64,000 bases of DNA. Origin: Rhizobium sp. RM. Its GTDB lineage: Bacteria; Pseudomonadota; Alphaproteobacteria; Rhizobiales; Rhizobiaceae. Below the pieces are notes generated by a model. It was not told the DNA's origin, did no database searches, and saw only the letters and a program-made list of their open reading frames with translations. Every line of letters begins with the position of its first letter. Position 1 is the stretch's first letter. The stretch spans positions 110,095-174,094 of the forward strand of contig NZ_JACAWV010000006.1 in assembly GCF_013390595.1 (NCBI RefSeq). The letters are read 5' to 3'. The position numbers were made by a program, and so were the translations under genes. Shown one piece after another: positions 36,279-43,286 of this stretch.

Positions 36279-38048
36279 ATGACGATAGAACGTCCCAAGG
36301 CGGATGTGGTCATCTGTGGGCTCGGCTGGTCCGGCTCAATCATGGCCGAAGAACTGACACGCGCTGGCCTTAACGTGGTTGCCATCGAACGCGGTGCGTG
36401 GCGAGACACCTCCACCGATTTTCCACCTGCTGTCGATCCTGACGAACTACGCTGGCATACGCGCCGCGAACTGCTGCAGCCGATGAGCGTCGAGACGACG
36501 ACGTTCCGCAACAGCATGGACCAGACGGCAGCACCGGTTCGCAATTGGTCGGCTTATCAATTTGGCTGGAATGTCGGCGGCGCCGGCACCCATTGGGCAG
36601 GCATGTCCTGGCGCTTTACGCCCTGGGACTTCGAAATCGCCACCCAGACCCGGGAGCGTTACGGCGCTGCCAAAGGCGATGGTCTGCAACTGCAGGACTG
36701 GGGTGTCACCTACAAAGATATGGAGCCCTATTACGACCGGTTCGAGCGCATCGCCGGTACATCGGGCATCGCCGGCAACCTCAATGGCGACATAAAACCA
36801 GGCGGCAATCCTTTCGAAGGACCACGAAACCGCGATTACCCCACCCCGCCCCTCAAGGACACGTTCTGGATGCGCGAATTTCGCGAGGCATCAGACCGTT
36901 TGGGATATCACCCCTTCACCATTCCCGCCGGCAATATCAGTCAGGCCTATGTGAACCCGCTCGGCGTCACTATGGGGCCATGCACCTATTGTGGCTTCTG
37001 CGATTTCCATGGTTGCGGCAACTTCTCCAAATCGTCGCCGCAGGCCTGTATCCTGCCGGCATTGATGCGCCGATCGAACTTCACGCTTCTTACGCAGACT
37101 GAAGTCCTACATGCCGTCAAGCATGATGACGGCAAGACCGCCAAAGGTGTGAAGTTCGTCACCAAAGAAGGTCAGGAAGGCTTTCAACCAGCCGATATAG
37201 TCGTAATCACGGCCTATCAGATGGACAACGTCCGCCTGATGCTGCTCTCCCGCATTGGTGAACAATATGATCCAGTCAGCGGCAAGGGCACGGTGGGTCG
37301 CAATTACACCTATCAGACCTGCGGTACGGTCAATGCCTTCTTCCCGGACAAATATATCAATCCGTTCATCGGTGGCGGTGCGCTGGCGGTGCAGATTGAT
37401 GATTTCAATGGCGACAACTTCGACCATTCCAAACTCGACTTCATCGGCGGCGCCGGGATCATGGGCTACTCCACCAATGGCCGGCCGATCCAGAACATGA
37501 ACAACCTGCGCCCGGGCTCGAAGCGCTGGGGTTCCGCCTGGAAGGAAGCTTACGCACGCGACTACAATCAGGGCGCGGGCATCTTCATCCAGGGTACCTC
37601 GATGCCTGTTCGAGACGCGTATCTCGACCTCGATCCAACCTATCGCGATCGCCATGGCCAGCCGCTTCTCCGCTTGACCTTCGACTGGAACCAGAATGAC
37701 AAAAACATGCTGAAGTACACGGTGGATCGTTCCATCGAGATCATGCGCGAAGCCGGTGGTCAGGACATCATCGTCGACAACCAGGCTGAGCACAGCTGGA
37801 ACCCCTACATGCAGCATTCCTCGCACACCATTGGTGGCGCGGTTATGGGAGCGGATCCCACCACCTCGGCGCTTAACCCCTTCCTGCAGAGCTGGGACGT
37901 TCACAACGTCTTCGTCGTCGGCGCGTCCGCCTTCCCGATGAACGGCGGCTACAACCCGACGGTCACCGTCGGCGCGCTCGCGGTCCGCGCCGCGCAGGCC
38001 ATCCATCAGACCTATGTGAACAACCCCGGCCCGCTGGTGAAGGGATAA
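36279..38048 (+). CDS. GMC-type FAD-dependent sugar dehydrogenase, catalytic subunit
   Basis: A 589-residue flavoprotein of the gluconate 2-dehydrogenase/FAD-glucose dehydrogenase family. The ADP-binding loop is VVICGLGWSGSIMAEEL, and GGAGTHWAGMSWR is the second FAD motif. Cys235, Cys238, Cys241 and Cys246 (CTYCGFCDFHGC) match the 3Fe-4S-binding pattern of bacterial FAD-glucose dehydrogenases. HSSHTIGGAVMG and GGYNPTVTVGALA carry the catalytic His/Asn region. It has no signal of its own, consistent with export together with the Tat subunit. Substrate could be gluconate, glucose, sorbitol or another sugar. Confidence 0.9.
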   Translation: MTIERPKADVVICGLGWSGSIMAEELTRAGLNVVAIERGAWRDTSTDFPPAVDPDELRWHTRRELLQPMSVETTTFRNSMDQTAAPVRNWSAYQFGWNVGGAGTHWAGMSWRFTPWDFEIATQTRERYGAAKGDGLQLQDWGVTYKDMEPYYDRFERIAGTSGIAGNLNGDIKPGGNPFEGPRNRDYPTPPLKDTFWMREFREASDRLGYHPFTIPAGNISQAYVNPLGVTMGPCTYCGFCDFHGCGNFSKSSPQACILPALMRRSNFTLLTQTEVLHAVKHDDGKTAKGVKFVTKEGQEGFQPADIVVITAYQMDNVRLMLLSRIGEQYDPVSGKGTVGRNYTYQTCGTVNAFFPDKYINPFIGGGALAVQIDDFNGDNFDHSKLDFIGGAGIMGYSTNGRPIQNMNNLRPGSKRWGSAWKEAYARDYNQGAGIFIQGTSMPVRDAYLDLDPTYRDRHGQPLLRLTFDWNQNDKNMLKYTVDRSIEIMREAGGQDIIVDNQAEHSWNPYMQHSSHTIGGAVMGADPTTSALNPFLQSWDVHNVFVVGASAFPMNGGYNPTVTVGALAVRAAQAIHQTYVNNPGPLVKG

Positions 38049-38052
38049 GATC

Positions 38053-39369
38053 ATGGCAAACTGGAAAAAAATCGGTGGCGGCTTGGCGATCGTTGCCGTT
38101 ATCGCGGCAGCGGGCGCAGGGTTCTGGGCCTGGACCAGCCTCGAAACATCCGCGTCCGGCGTTGCCGACGACAGCGTGCGGCTGGCCGATTTCAAATCGA
38201 CAGACGCCGAAGCCATAAAGCGTGGCGAATATGTGATGCGGCTGGCCGACTGCTCGGCGTGCCATACCCGCGAGAGTGGCAGGTTTGCCGGCGGCTACAA
38301 CATGAAGACGCCGTTCGGGACGCTGGTCAGCTCCAACATCACGCCGGAGCCGGAAACCGGGATCGGCAACATGACCGAACGCGACTTCTTCAATTCGGTG
38401 CGGCAGGGCATCGGTCAGCATGGCCTGCTTTACCCGGCCATGCCATACACCGCCTATCGAAAACTGAGCGATCAGGACGTGCATGATCTGTGGGCCTACA
38501 TGTCAACGGTCAAGCCGGTGAAAAACGATATCGACGAGAATGCCGGCATGCCCTTCCCCTTCAACATCCGACTGGCGATGGCCGGATGGGACATGCTTTT
38601 CTTCGACAATTCCGGTTTCGAGCAAGATGTTGTGAAGGATGAGGCCTGGAACCGCGGCAAATATATCGTCGACGGTCCCGGCCACTGCGCCGCCTGCCAC
38701 ACGCCCCGTAACCCGCTCGGCGGGGAAATGAGCTCGGCTTATCTGCAGGGTGGCAACATCGGCGCGTGGTACGCCCCGGACCTGACGTCCAATCCCCATG
38801 TCGGGCTTGGTTCGTCTACTGTCGAGGACATCGCAAATTACCTGAGGACAGGCGCCGACGGTATCGCGGTTGCCGCAGGTCCGATGGCGGAAGCCGTTGA
38901 GCATTCGACGCAATATTTCACCGAGGCCGATGCGCGCGCGGTGGGTACTTATCTCAAGTCGCTTCCGCCCTCTCCGACAGAGGCTGCAAGGCCGATGCCG
39001 ACCGATACGACGGCCATGCAGACGGCTGCGCTCGCCTATGAGGTCAACTGCTCTGCATGCCACGGACTGCAGGGCGAAGGCATCGAGGGTATGGTACCCG
39101 CTTTCAAGGATAATCATGGTCTGCTGTCAGCCGATGCCACCAGTCTGATCCATGCCATGCTCCAGGGTGCTCGTGCTCCGCATACGCACGATCGCCAGAC
39201 AGCGGCCGGCATGCCAGCATTCGACTGGAAAATGGACGATGTCCAGATCGCCACCTTGCTGAATTACGTTCGCAATTCCTGGGGCAATGCAGCATCCCCT
39301 GTTCAGGAAGAGGATGTCGGCCGGCTTCGGACATTCCTGAAGGCACACCAGAAAATGTCGACGCCCTGA
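38053..39369 (+). CDS. Triheme membrane-anchored cytochrome c subunit of the sugar dehydrogenase
   Basis: A 438-residue electron-transfer subunit with an N-terminal uncleaved or signal helix (residues 10-27) and three haem c sites: CSACH (67-71), CAACH (212-216) and CSACH (333-337). It would pass electrons from the flavoprotein to ubiquinone or the oxidase. Length and three-haem spacing are standard for gluconate 2-dehydrogenase/alcohol dehydrogenase cytochrome subunits. The gene starts four bases after the flavoprotein stop. Confidence 0.92.
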   Translation: MANWKKIGGGLAIVAVIAAAGAGFWAWTSLETSASGVADDSVRLADFKSTDAEAIKRGEYVMRLADCSACHTRESGRFAGGYNMKTPFGTLVSSNITPEPETGIGNMTERDFFNSVRQGIGQHGLLYPAMPYTAYRKLSDQDVHDLWAYMSTVKPVKNDIDENAGMPFPFNIRLAMAGWDMLFFDNSGFEQDVVKDEAWNRGKYIVDGPGHCAACHTPRNPLGGEMSSAYLQGGNIGAWYAPDLTSNPHVGLGSSTVEDIANYLRTGADGIAVAAGPMAEAVEHSTQYFTEADARAVGTYLKSLPPSPTEAARPMPTDTTAMQTAALAYEVNCSACHGLQGEGIEGMVPAFKDNHGLLSADATSLIHAMLQGARAPHTHDRQTAAGMPAFDWKMDDVQIATLLNYVRNSWGNAASPVQEEDVGRLRTFLKAHQKMSTP

Positions 39370-39408
39370 GCAAAGAGGTGAACCACCTGATCGCCCAACA
39401 AATAATCA

Positions 39409-39437
39409 CCCCAGCCTTGAACGTCACACGGCTGGGG
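39409..39437 (+). terminator. Hairpin after the dehydrogenase operon
   Basis: CCCCAGCC/GGCTGGGG forms an 8-bp stem with a 13-base loop, 40 bp after the cytochrome stop and flanked by a further GATCG/CGATC complement. There is no U tract, so it may act as an mRNA-stabilising or weak termination hairpin. Confidence 0.45.
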
Positions 39438-39518
39438 AGCGATCGACCAACACGATTGATCTGGCAGGCGGCAATGGCATTTTCGTCTGCACTGATCACA
39501 GGCTAGCTAGTCAAGACA

Positions 39519-39755
39519 TCAGTGCTTATCGCTCTGCGGTTTCGCATCCGAATTGACTGAAGGAAGAAAGAACTCGACGTCTTCCAAAGTGTCCTCATCC
39601 AACCCGGCAATGTTCTCCAGCCAGAACGCCTTGGCGGCTGGTGGGTCGTCCTGATACTGACGCACGAACGTCTTGTCATCGTCAATCATCACTTGCCTCG
39701 TGCCCCCGAGCCTCAGGTATTCTTCGGCGAGCCGGCGTGTCTGTGTCATTTCCAT
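39519..39755 (-). CDS. Small acidic hypothetical protein
   Basis: A 78-residue soluble acidic protein that I do not recognise. The start MEMTQTRRLAEEYLRLGG at 39755 has GGGAGGCTTTGAT upstream; the longer frame to 39899 is not supported. The middle QVMIDDDKTFVRQYQDDPPAAKAFWLENIAGLDEDTLEDVEFFLPS reads as two helices. It stands alone on the minus strand between the dehydrogenase operon and the thiol/peroxide genes. The 275 bp upstream (39756-40030) have no gene. Confidence 0.55.
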   Translation of the reverse strand: MEMTQTRRLAEEYLRLGGTRQVMIDDDKTFVRQYQDDPPAAKAFWLENIAGLDEDTLEDVEFFLPSVNSDAKPQSDKH

Positions 39756-40030
39756 ATCAAAGCCTCCCGACAACGAATTTGGTGACGAAATAGTCCCTGA
39801 AGAGGGACGGAGTACACTGGACAGGTAAGAAGCTCGTCTGCCGTTTCGTTGGCCATCAGGAGAAAACGGAAAAATCCTGATGTTCTTCGGCGCTGTCATG
39901 TCCGTTTGACACAGTGAAACTCCTGTGATGCAAACGCTGTGGAGTAAGGATAGTTCCTATCCAACCACATGTATCTGTCGCAGCTACTGGGCTTAAACAT
40001 GGGAAGCATATCGCACGGGGCCCGGAAACT

Positions 40031-40552
40031 TCAGCGAGCCGCCTGCCTGAGAACCGTGACCAGGCTCTCGACATCGCGCGGGCCATTATACCTCAGGCCA
40101 TTGATGAACAAGGTCGGTGTGCCGTTCACACCGCTTCTGAGACCACCTTGGAAATCATCCTCGATCTTGCGGTCGAAACGACGCGCCAGGATCTGTGCGG
40201 TGTCCGAAGATGGAAAACCCAAAACGTCGGCATAACGGCGCAGATCTCCATCCGTCAGGGCCTGCTGGTTCTCGTATAGAAGGTCGTGGGCCTGCCAGAA
40301 AAGTCCGTGGCTCGCCGCTATCTCGGCAAATTCGGCGGCACGCATGGCATGCGGATGCATCTCGGCCAAAGGAAAGTTGCGGAATACGAACAGCAGTTCG
40401 TCTCCCATAGCGCTCTGGACAGCCTTGAGAACAGGATAGGCCTCGCCGCAATAGGGGCACTCATAGTCGCCATATTCCACCAGCGTAACGGCGGCGGAGC
40501 GTGAGCCCTGGACATGGTCGTATTCATTCACGGGAATAGTGAGCCGGCTCAT
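40031..40552 (-). CDS. DsbA-family thioredoxin-fold protein (cytosolic)
   Basis: A 173-residue thioredoxin-fold protein with CPYC (in YGDYECPYCGEAYP) and the cis-Pro loop GVNGTPTLFING. It lacks a signal peptide, so it probably acts in the cytosol; similar domains are found as C-terminal parts of NhaA-type antiporters and as stand-alone disulfide oxidoreductases. It overlaps the upstream peroxiredoxin by four bases (ATGA), pointing to a joint role in peroxide or thiol stress. Confidence 0.82.
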   Translation of the reverse strand: MSRLTIPVNEYDHVQGSRSAAVTLVEYGDYECPYCGEAYPVLKAVQSAMGDELLFVFRNFPLAEMHPHAMRAAEFAEIAASHGLFWQAHDLLYENQQALTDGDLRRYADVLGFPSSDTAQILARRFDRKIEDDFQGGLRSGVNGTPTLFINGLRYNGPRDVESLVTVLRQAAR

Positions 40553-41058
40553 GCGTTTATCTCCTGCAGCGAAGGAACGGCAGCGATGGCATCAAGTGCG
40601 TCAAGAATACCATCGGCACCGGGGTTGATGCCGAGAGGAGAAACGTAACTCCAGCGAATGACACCGTCGGCATCGATCACAAACAAGGCGCGTTCAGTTA
40701 TTCCGTCCGCATCCCGGTAGACTCCGTATCGGTGCGCGACCTCGCCCTTCGGTTCGAAATCGGCCAGCAATGGGAAATGCAGGTTGCGGGCTGCGGCAAA
40801 TGCCGCGTGGCACCACACGCCATCCACGGAAATGCCGATGAGTTGTGCGCCACGAGCGTGAAACGCCGGAAGTGCGGCATTGTAGAGCACCATCTGGTCA
40901 CCGCAGACCGGGCTCCAGTCAGCCGGATAGAAGGCCAAGATGACCGGCGCTCCCTGAAGATCCTCCAGCGCTACAGTCTGGTCCGGCGTCGAATGCAGGC
41001 TGAATGCGGGAGCGCGGGTTCCCGCCGAAAGTGCCTTGCTAGCGTTATGTTCAGACAT
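40549..41058 (-). CDS. Peroxiredoxin (AhpC/TSA, AhpE-like)
   Basis: A 169-residue peroxiredoxin. The peroxidatic Cys lies in FYPADWSPVCGDQMVLY; the general fold markers APAFSLHSTPDQTVALEDLQG and LIGISVDGVWCHAAFA are clear. The Cys in the VDGVWCHAAF segment could be a second redox Cys. The ATG at 41058 follows GGAGAAATGAAATC. It is co-translated with the DsbA-like gene and lies 44 bases after a predicted small ORF. Confidence 0.85.
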   Translation of the reverse strand: MSEHNASKALSAGTRAPAFSLHSTPDQTVALEDLQGAPVILAFYPADWSPVCGDQMVLYNAALPAFHARGAQLIGISVDGVWCHAAFAAARNLHFPLLADFEPKGEVAHRYGVYRDADGITERALFVIDADGVIRWSYVSPLGINPGADGILDALDAIAAVPSLQEINA

Positions 41059-41102
41059 GATTTCATTTCTCCTATGGCCCACATGCATGCGGGAACCTGC
41101 GG

Positions 41103-41279
41103 TCAAATCCGGATGATGGTTTCGGATGCCAGAGGATGCGGCTCTTCGTCGACAAGAAGCGCTTGATCCTCGGGGGAGCTTTGCAGCAAGGGAAGTTCAA
41201 GCTGGATATCCTCCATCTCGGGGAGGCTTGCGATGCCGTCTCGAAGAGCGGGATCGTCACAGGGTGTTTTCAACCGCAT
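41103..41279 (-). CDS. Predicted small acidic protein upstream of the peroxiredoxin
   Basis: A 58-residue frame with a good AGGAGCTGCCG ribosome binding site before the ATG at 41279. The product is acidic and leucine-rich (LRDGIASLPEMEDIQLELPL, SSPEDQALLVDEEPHPLA) and resembles a real small protein rather than random sequence. Function is unknown. Position suggests it is the first gene of the peroxiredoxin-DsbA operon. The frame 41072-41260 on the same strand in another phase has worse composition. Confidence 0.5.
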   Translation of the reverse strand: MRLKTPCDDPALRDGIASLPEMEDIQLELPLLQSSPEDQALLVDEEPHPLASETIIRI

Positions 41280-41352
41280 CGGCAGCTCCTTCGCACCAGG
41301 GAAGAGTTGCTGCCCGCGTTTTTCTGCGCGGGCAGCAACGCGTTTCAGATCC

Positions 41353-42333
41353 TCAAGCCTTCACGAAGGCGAGCAGGTCGGGATTGATGACGTCCGCGTG
41401 GATCGTCAGCATGCCGTGCGGATAGCCTTTGTAGACCTTCAGCGTACCATTCTTCAGAAGCTTGACCGACAGTTCTGCGGAATCTGCAATCGGCACGACC
41501 TGGTCGTCGTCGCCGTGCAAGACGAGCGTGGGTACAGTGATTGCCTTGAGATCATCAGTCTGGTCGGTTTCGGAAAATGCCTTGACGCCATCATAGTGAG
41601 CCTTGGCGCTGCCCATCATGCCCTGACGCCACCAGTTCTGGATCACACCGGGATAGACCTTGGCGTCCGGACGGTTAAAACCGTAGAACGGGCCGGCCGG
41701 CACATCGACGAAAAACTGGGCCCGGTTGTCAGCGACCCCCTTGCGGAAACCGTCAAACACTTCGATCGGCAAACCGCCGGGGTTCGAGGCGGTTTTCAGC
41801 ATCAGCGGAGGAACGGCAGACACCAGCACAGCCTTGGCCACGCGTCCCTGAGGCTGGCCAAATTTGGCAACGTAACGTGCGACTTCGCCGCCACCCGTCG
41901 AGTGACCAATATGAACGGCATTCCTGAGGTTCAGGTGCTCGAAGACAGCCGCCGCATCAGCTGCATAGTGGTCCATATCATGACCGTCGGAGACCTGCTG
42001 TGAACGGCCATGACCCCGGCGGTCATGGGCAACGACACGATAACCGTTCTGAACGAAAAACAGCATCTGGGCATCCCAGTCGTCGGACGACAGTGGCCAA
42101 CCGTGATGGAAAACGATCGGCTGGGCATCCTTCGGACCCCAATCCTTGTAGAAAATGTCTACGCCGTCTTTGGTTTTTACGAATGATCCGGTCATGGGAA
42201 ATACTCCTTCGTTCGGTGCTTGGGTGTTTTTTGAAAAAGCGAGCGACGGCATTGTCATCGCGGTGGAAAGGACGGCACCGGCCAGAAGGACATGCCGTCT
42301 GGAAATTGCCAGTTCGATTGGGTTTTCGATCAT
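41353..42333 (-). CDS. Alpha/beta hydrolase, chloroperoxidase/arylesterase-like, Tat-type signal
   Basis: A 326-residue protein: an N-terminal [25 protein letters not shown] signal of twin-arginine type followed by an alpha/beta-hydrolase domain. The oxyanion [12 protein letters not shown], nucleophile Ser in [12 protein letters not shown], Asp in [11 protein letters not shown] and His in YPHGMLTIH make the catalytic triad. Cofactor-free haloperoxidases/perhydrolases of this type can form peracids. The start at 42333 is one base after the Dps stop, so it is translationally linked to dps. An internal ATG ([11 protein letters not shown]) would give a cytosolic form. Confidence 0.83.
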   Translation of the reverse strand: MIENPIELAISRRHVLLAGAVLSTAMTMPSLAFSKNTQAPNEGVFPMTGSFVKTKDGVDIFYKDWGPKDAQPIVFHHGWPLSSDDWDAQMLFFVQNGYRVVAHDRRGHGRSQQVSDGHDMDHYAADAAAVFEHLNLRNAVHIGHSTGGGEVARYVAKFGQPQGRVAKAVLVSAVPPLMLKTASNPGGLPIEVFDGFRKGVADNRAQFFVDVPAGPFYGFNRPDAKVYPGVIQNWWRQGMMGSAKAHYDGVKAFSETDQTDDLKAITVPTLVLHGDDDQVVPIADSAELSVKLLKNGTLKVYKGYPHGMLTIHADVINPDLLAFVKA

Positions 42334-42334
42334 C

Positions 42335-42853
42335 TCACCGCTCACGGCGCGTCGTCTCGAACAGGAACCAGGTGCGACGCTCTGTCTCGTCGATCCAGTT
42401 TTCAATCAGGCTGGTCGTGGCGTGATCATTGTGTTCCGTCGTCAGTGTGTGCGTCTGCCGCAGGATCGCTGTCAGCTGCTTGTTATCCTCACGTAGCTCG
42501 GCCAGCATGTCGTCCGGCGAGACAAATTCGGCATCGTTATCCAGAATGCGCTGAAGGCGCCCGATATGGCCGATCGAACGGATGGTCGTGCCGCCAATTT
42601 TGCGGGCACGTTCGGCAACGTCGTCCGTCATCGCGAAAATCTGCGCGCCCTGCTCATCGAGCAACGTGTGGTAGTCGCGAAAATGCGGTCCGTAAACATG
42701 CCAGTGAAAATTCTTGGTCTTGAGATAGAGCGTGAAAACATCCGCCAGCAGCGCGGTCAGCGCAGCGGAGATTTCCCGGGTCGCATCAGCGCCGAGATCG
42801 GTTGGCGTTGCCAGTGGAAGCTTGCGGTGTCTGGTGGCTGTGATCGTGTCCAT
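42335..42853 (-). CDS. dps: Dps-family DNA-protecting ferritin-like protein
   Basis: A 172-residue dodecameric mini-ferritin. The ferroxidase residues are recognisable in [24 protein letters not shown] (His, His, Asp, Glu) near residue 50. [11 protein letters not shown] near the C-terminus is family-typical. Dps binds DNA and oxidises Fe2+ with H2O2, protecting in starvation and peroxide stress. It precedes an alpha/beta hydrolase gene by one base and is divergent from a predicted sRNA. The ATG at 42853 follows AGGAGAAAG. Confidence 0.92.
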   Translation of the reverse strand: MDTITATRHRKLPLATPTDLGADATREISAALTALLADVFTLYLKTKNFHWHVYGPHFRDYHTLLDEQGAQIFAMTDDVAERARKIGGTTIRSIGHIGRLQRILDNDAEFVSPDDMLAELREDNKQLTAILRQTHTLTTEHNDHATTSLIENWIDETERRTWFLFETTRRER

Positions 42854-42992
42854 GATCTTTCTCCTTTGAGCAAATGACCGCTCGTTGCTGAGCGCTCATG
42901 TTGCTGCTGTCTGATCTGCCTGAAGGATAGGTAGAAGCAGGGGGCCGGAGAAATCGGCTGCTGGTACAGTCGATCCGATACCTAAGTGTAGT

Positions 42993-43020
42993 TTCGACAA
43001 ATCCCGGCACGGCGTAGCTT
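42993..43020 (+). promoter_or_regulatory. Putative promoter of the small RNA
   Basis: TTCGAC (42993-42998), a 16-base spacer and TAGCTT (43015-43020) form a modest sigma-70-like promoter whose start point would be near 43027, just before the first hairpin. Confidence 0.3.
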
Positions 43021-43026
43021 TTGGTC

Positions 43027-43159
43027 ATCGCCTCCCCCTCGAAGGCGACTGGCTCGTCAAAGCCAACAACTCCGGTGTCCCTCCCCTCCTCCGGAGCCGC
43101 GGATCATCCCCTCGATCCGCCAAGGCCGTCTTCCGCCGCCCGGAGACGGCCTTTTTTTT
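43027..43159 (+). ncRNA. Candidate trans-acting small RNA with four hairpins and a U8 terminator
   Basis: A gene-free 433-bp gap between dps and the YdeP-like gene holds a tight series of hairpins on the plus strand: CGCCT/AGGCG (43029-43047, loop CCCCCTCGA), TGGCT/AGCCA (43050-43065), CTCCGG/CCGGAG (43070-43096, loop with CCCTCCCCTCCT), GCGGATC/GATCCGC (43099-43120, loop ATCCCCTC). The last is a strong terminator GGCCGTC/GACGGCC followed by eight U (43152-43159). CU-rich loops complementary to Shine-Dalgarno sequences are typical of alphaproteobacterial sRNAs that block translation. It could instead be the attenuated leader of the next gene. The rest of 42854-43286 shows nothing else. Confidence 0.6.
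43124..43159 (+). terminator. Rho-independent terminator
   Basis: Stem GGCCGTC/GACGGCC, extendable on both sides with one bulge, followed immediately by eight T. No protein gene ends upstream on this strand, which is the main argument for a non-coding transcript. Confidence 0.8.
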
Positions 43160-43286
43160 CGCCACGGGAACCTGCGAAAAACTGGCAACCTATGCTTGGG
43201 TATTATGTTTACCCCGCGCGATCGCAGCTATTTTGGGCGTGCAGAAACCCCGCTCAACACCGGTGAAGCTTCAAGGAGTTGCAGAC

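Noticed and set aside
37107..38216. 369-codon open frame on the minus strand
   Set aside because: Shadow of the GMC dehydrogenase gene and the start of the cytochrome gene.
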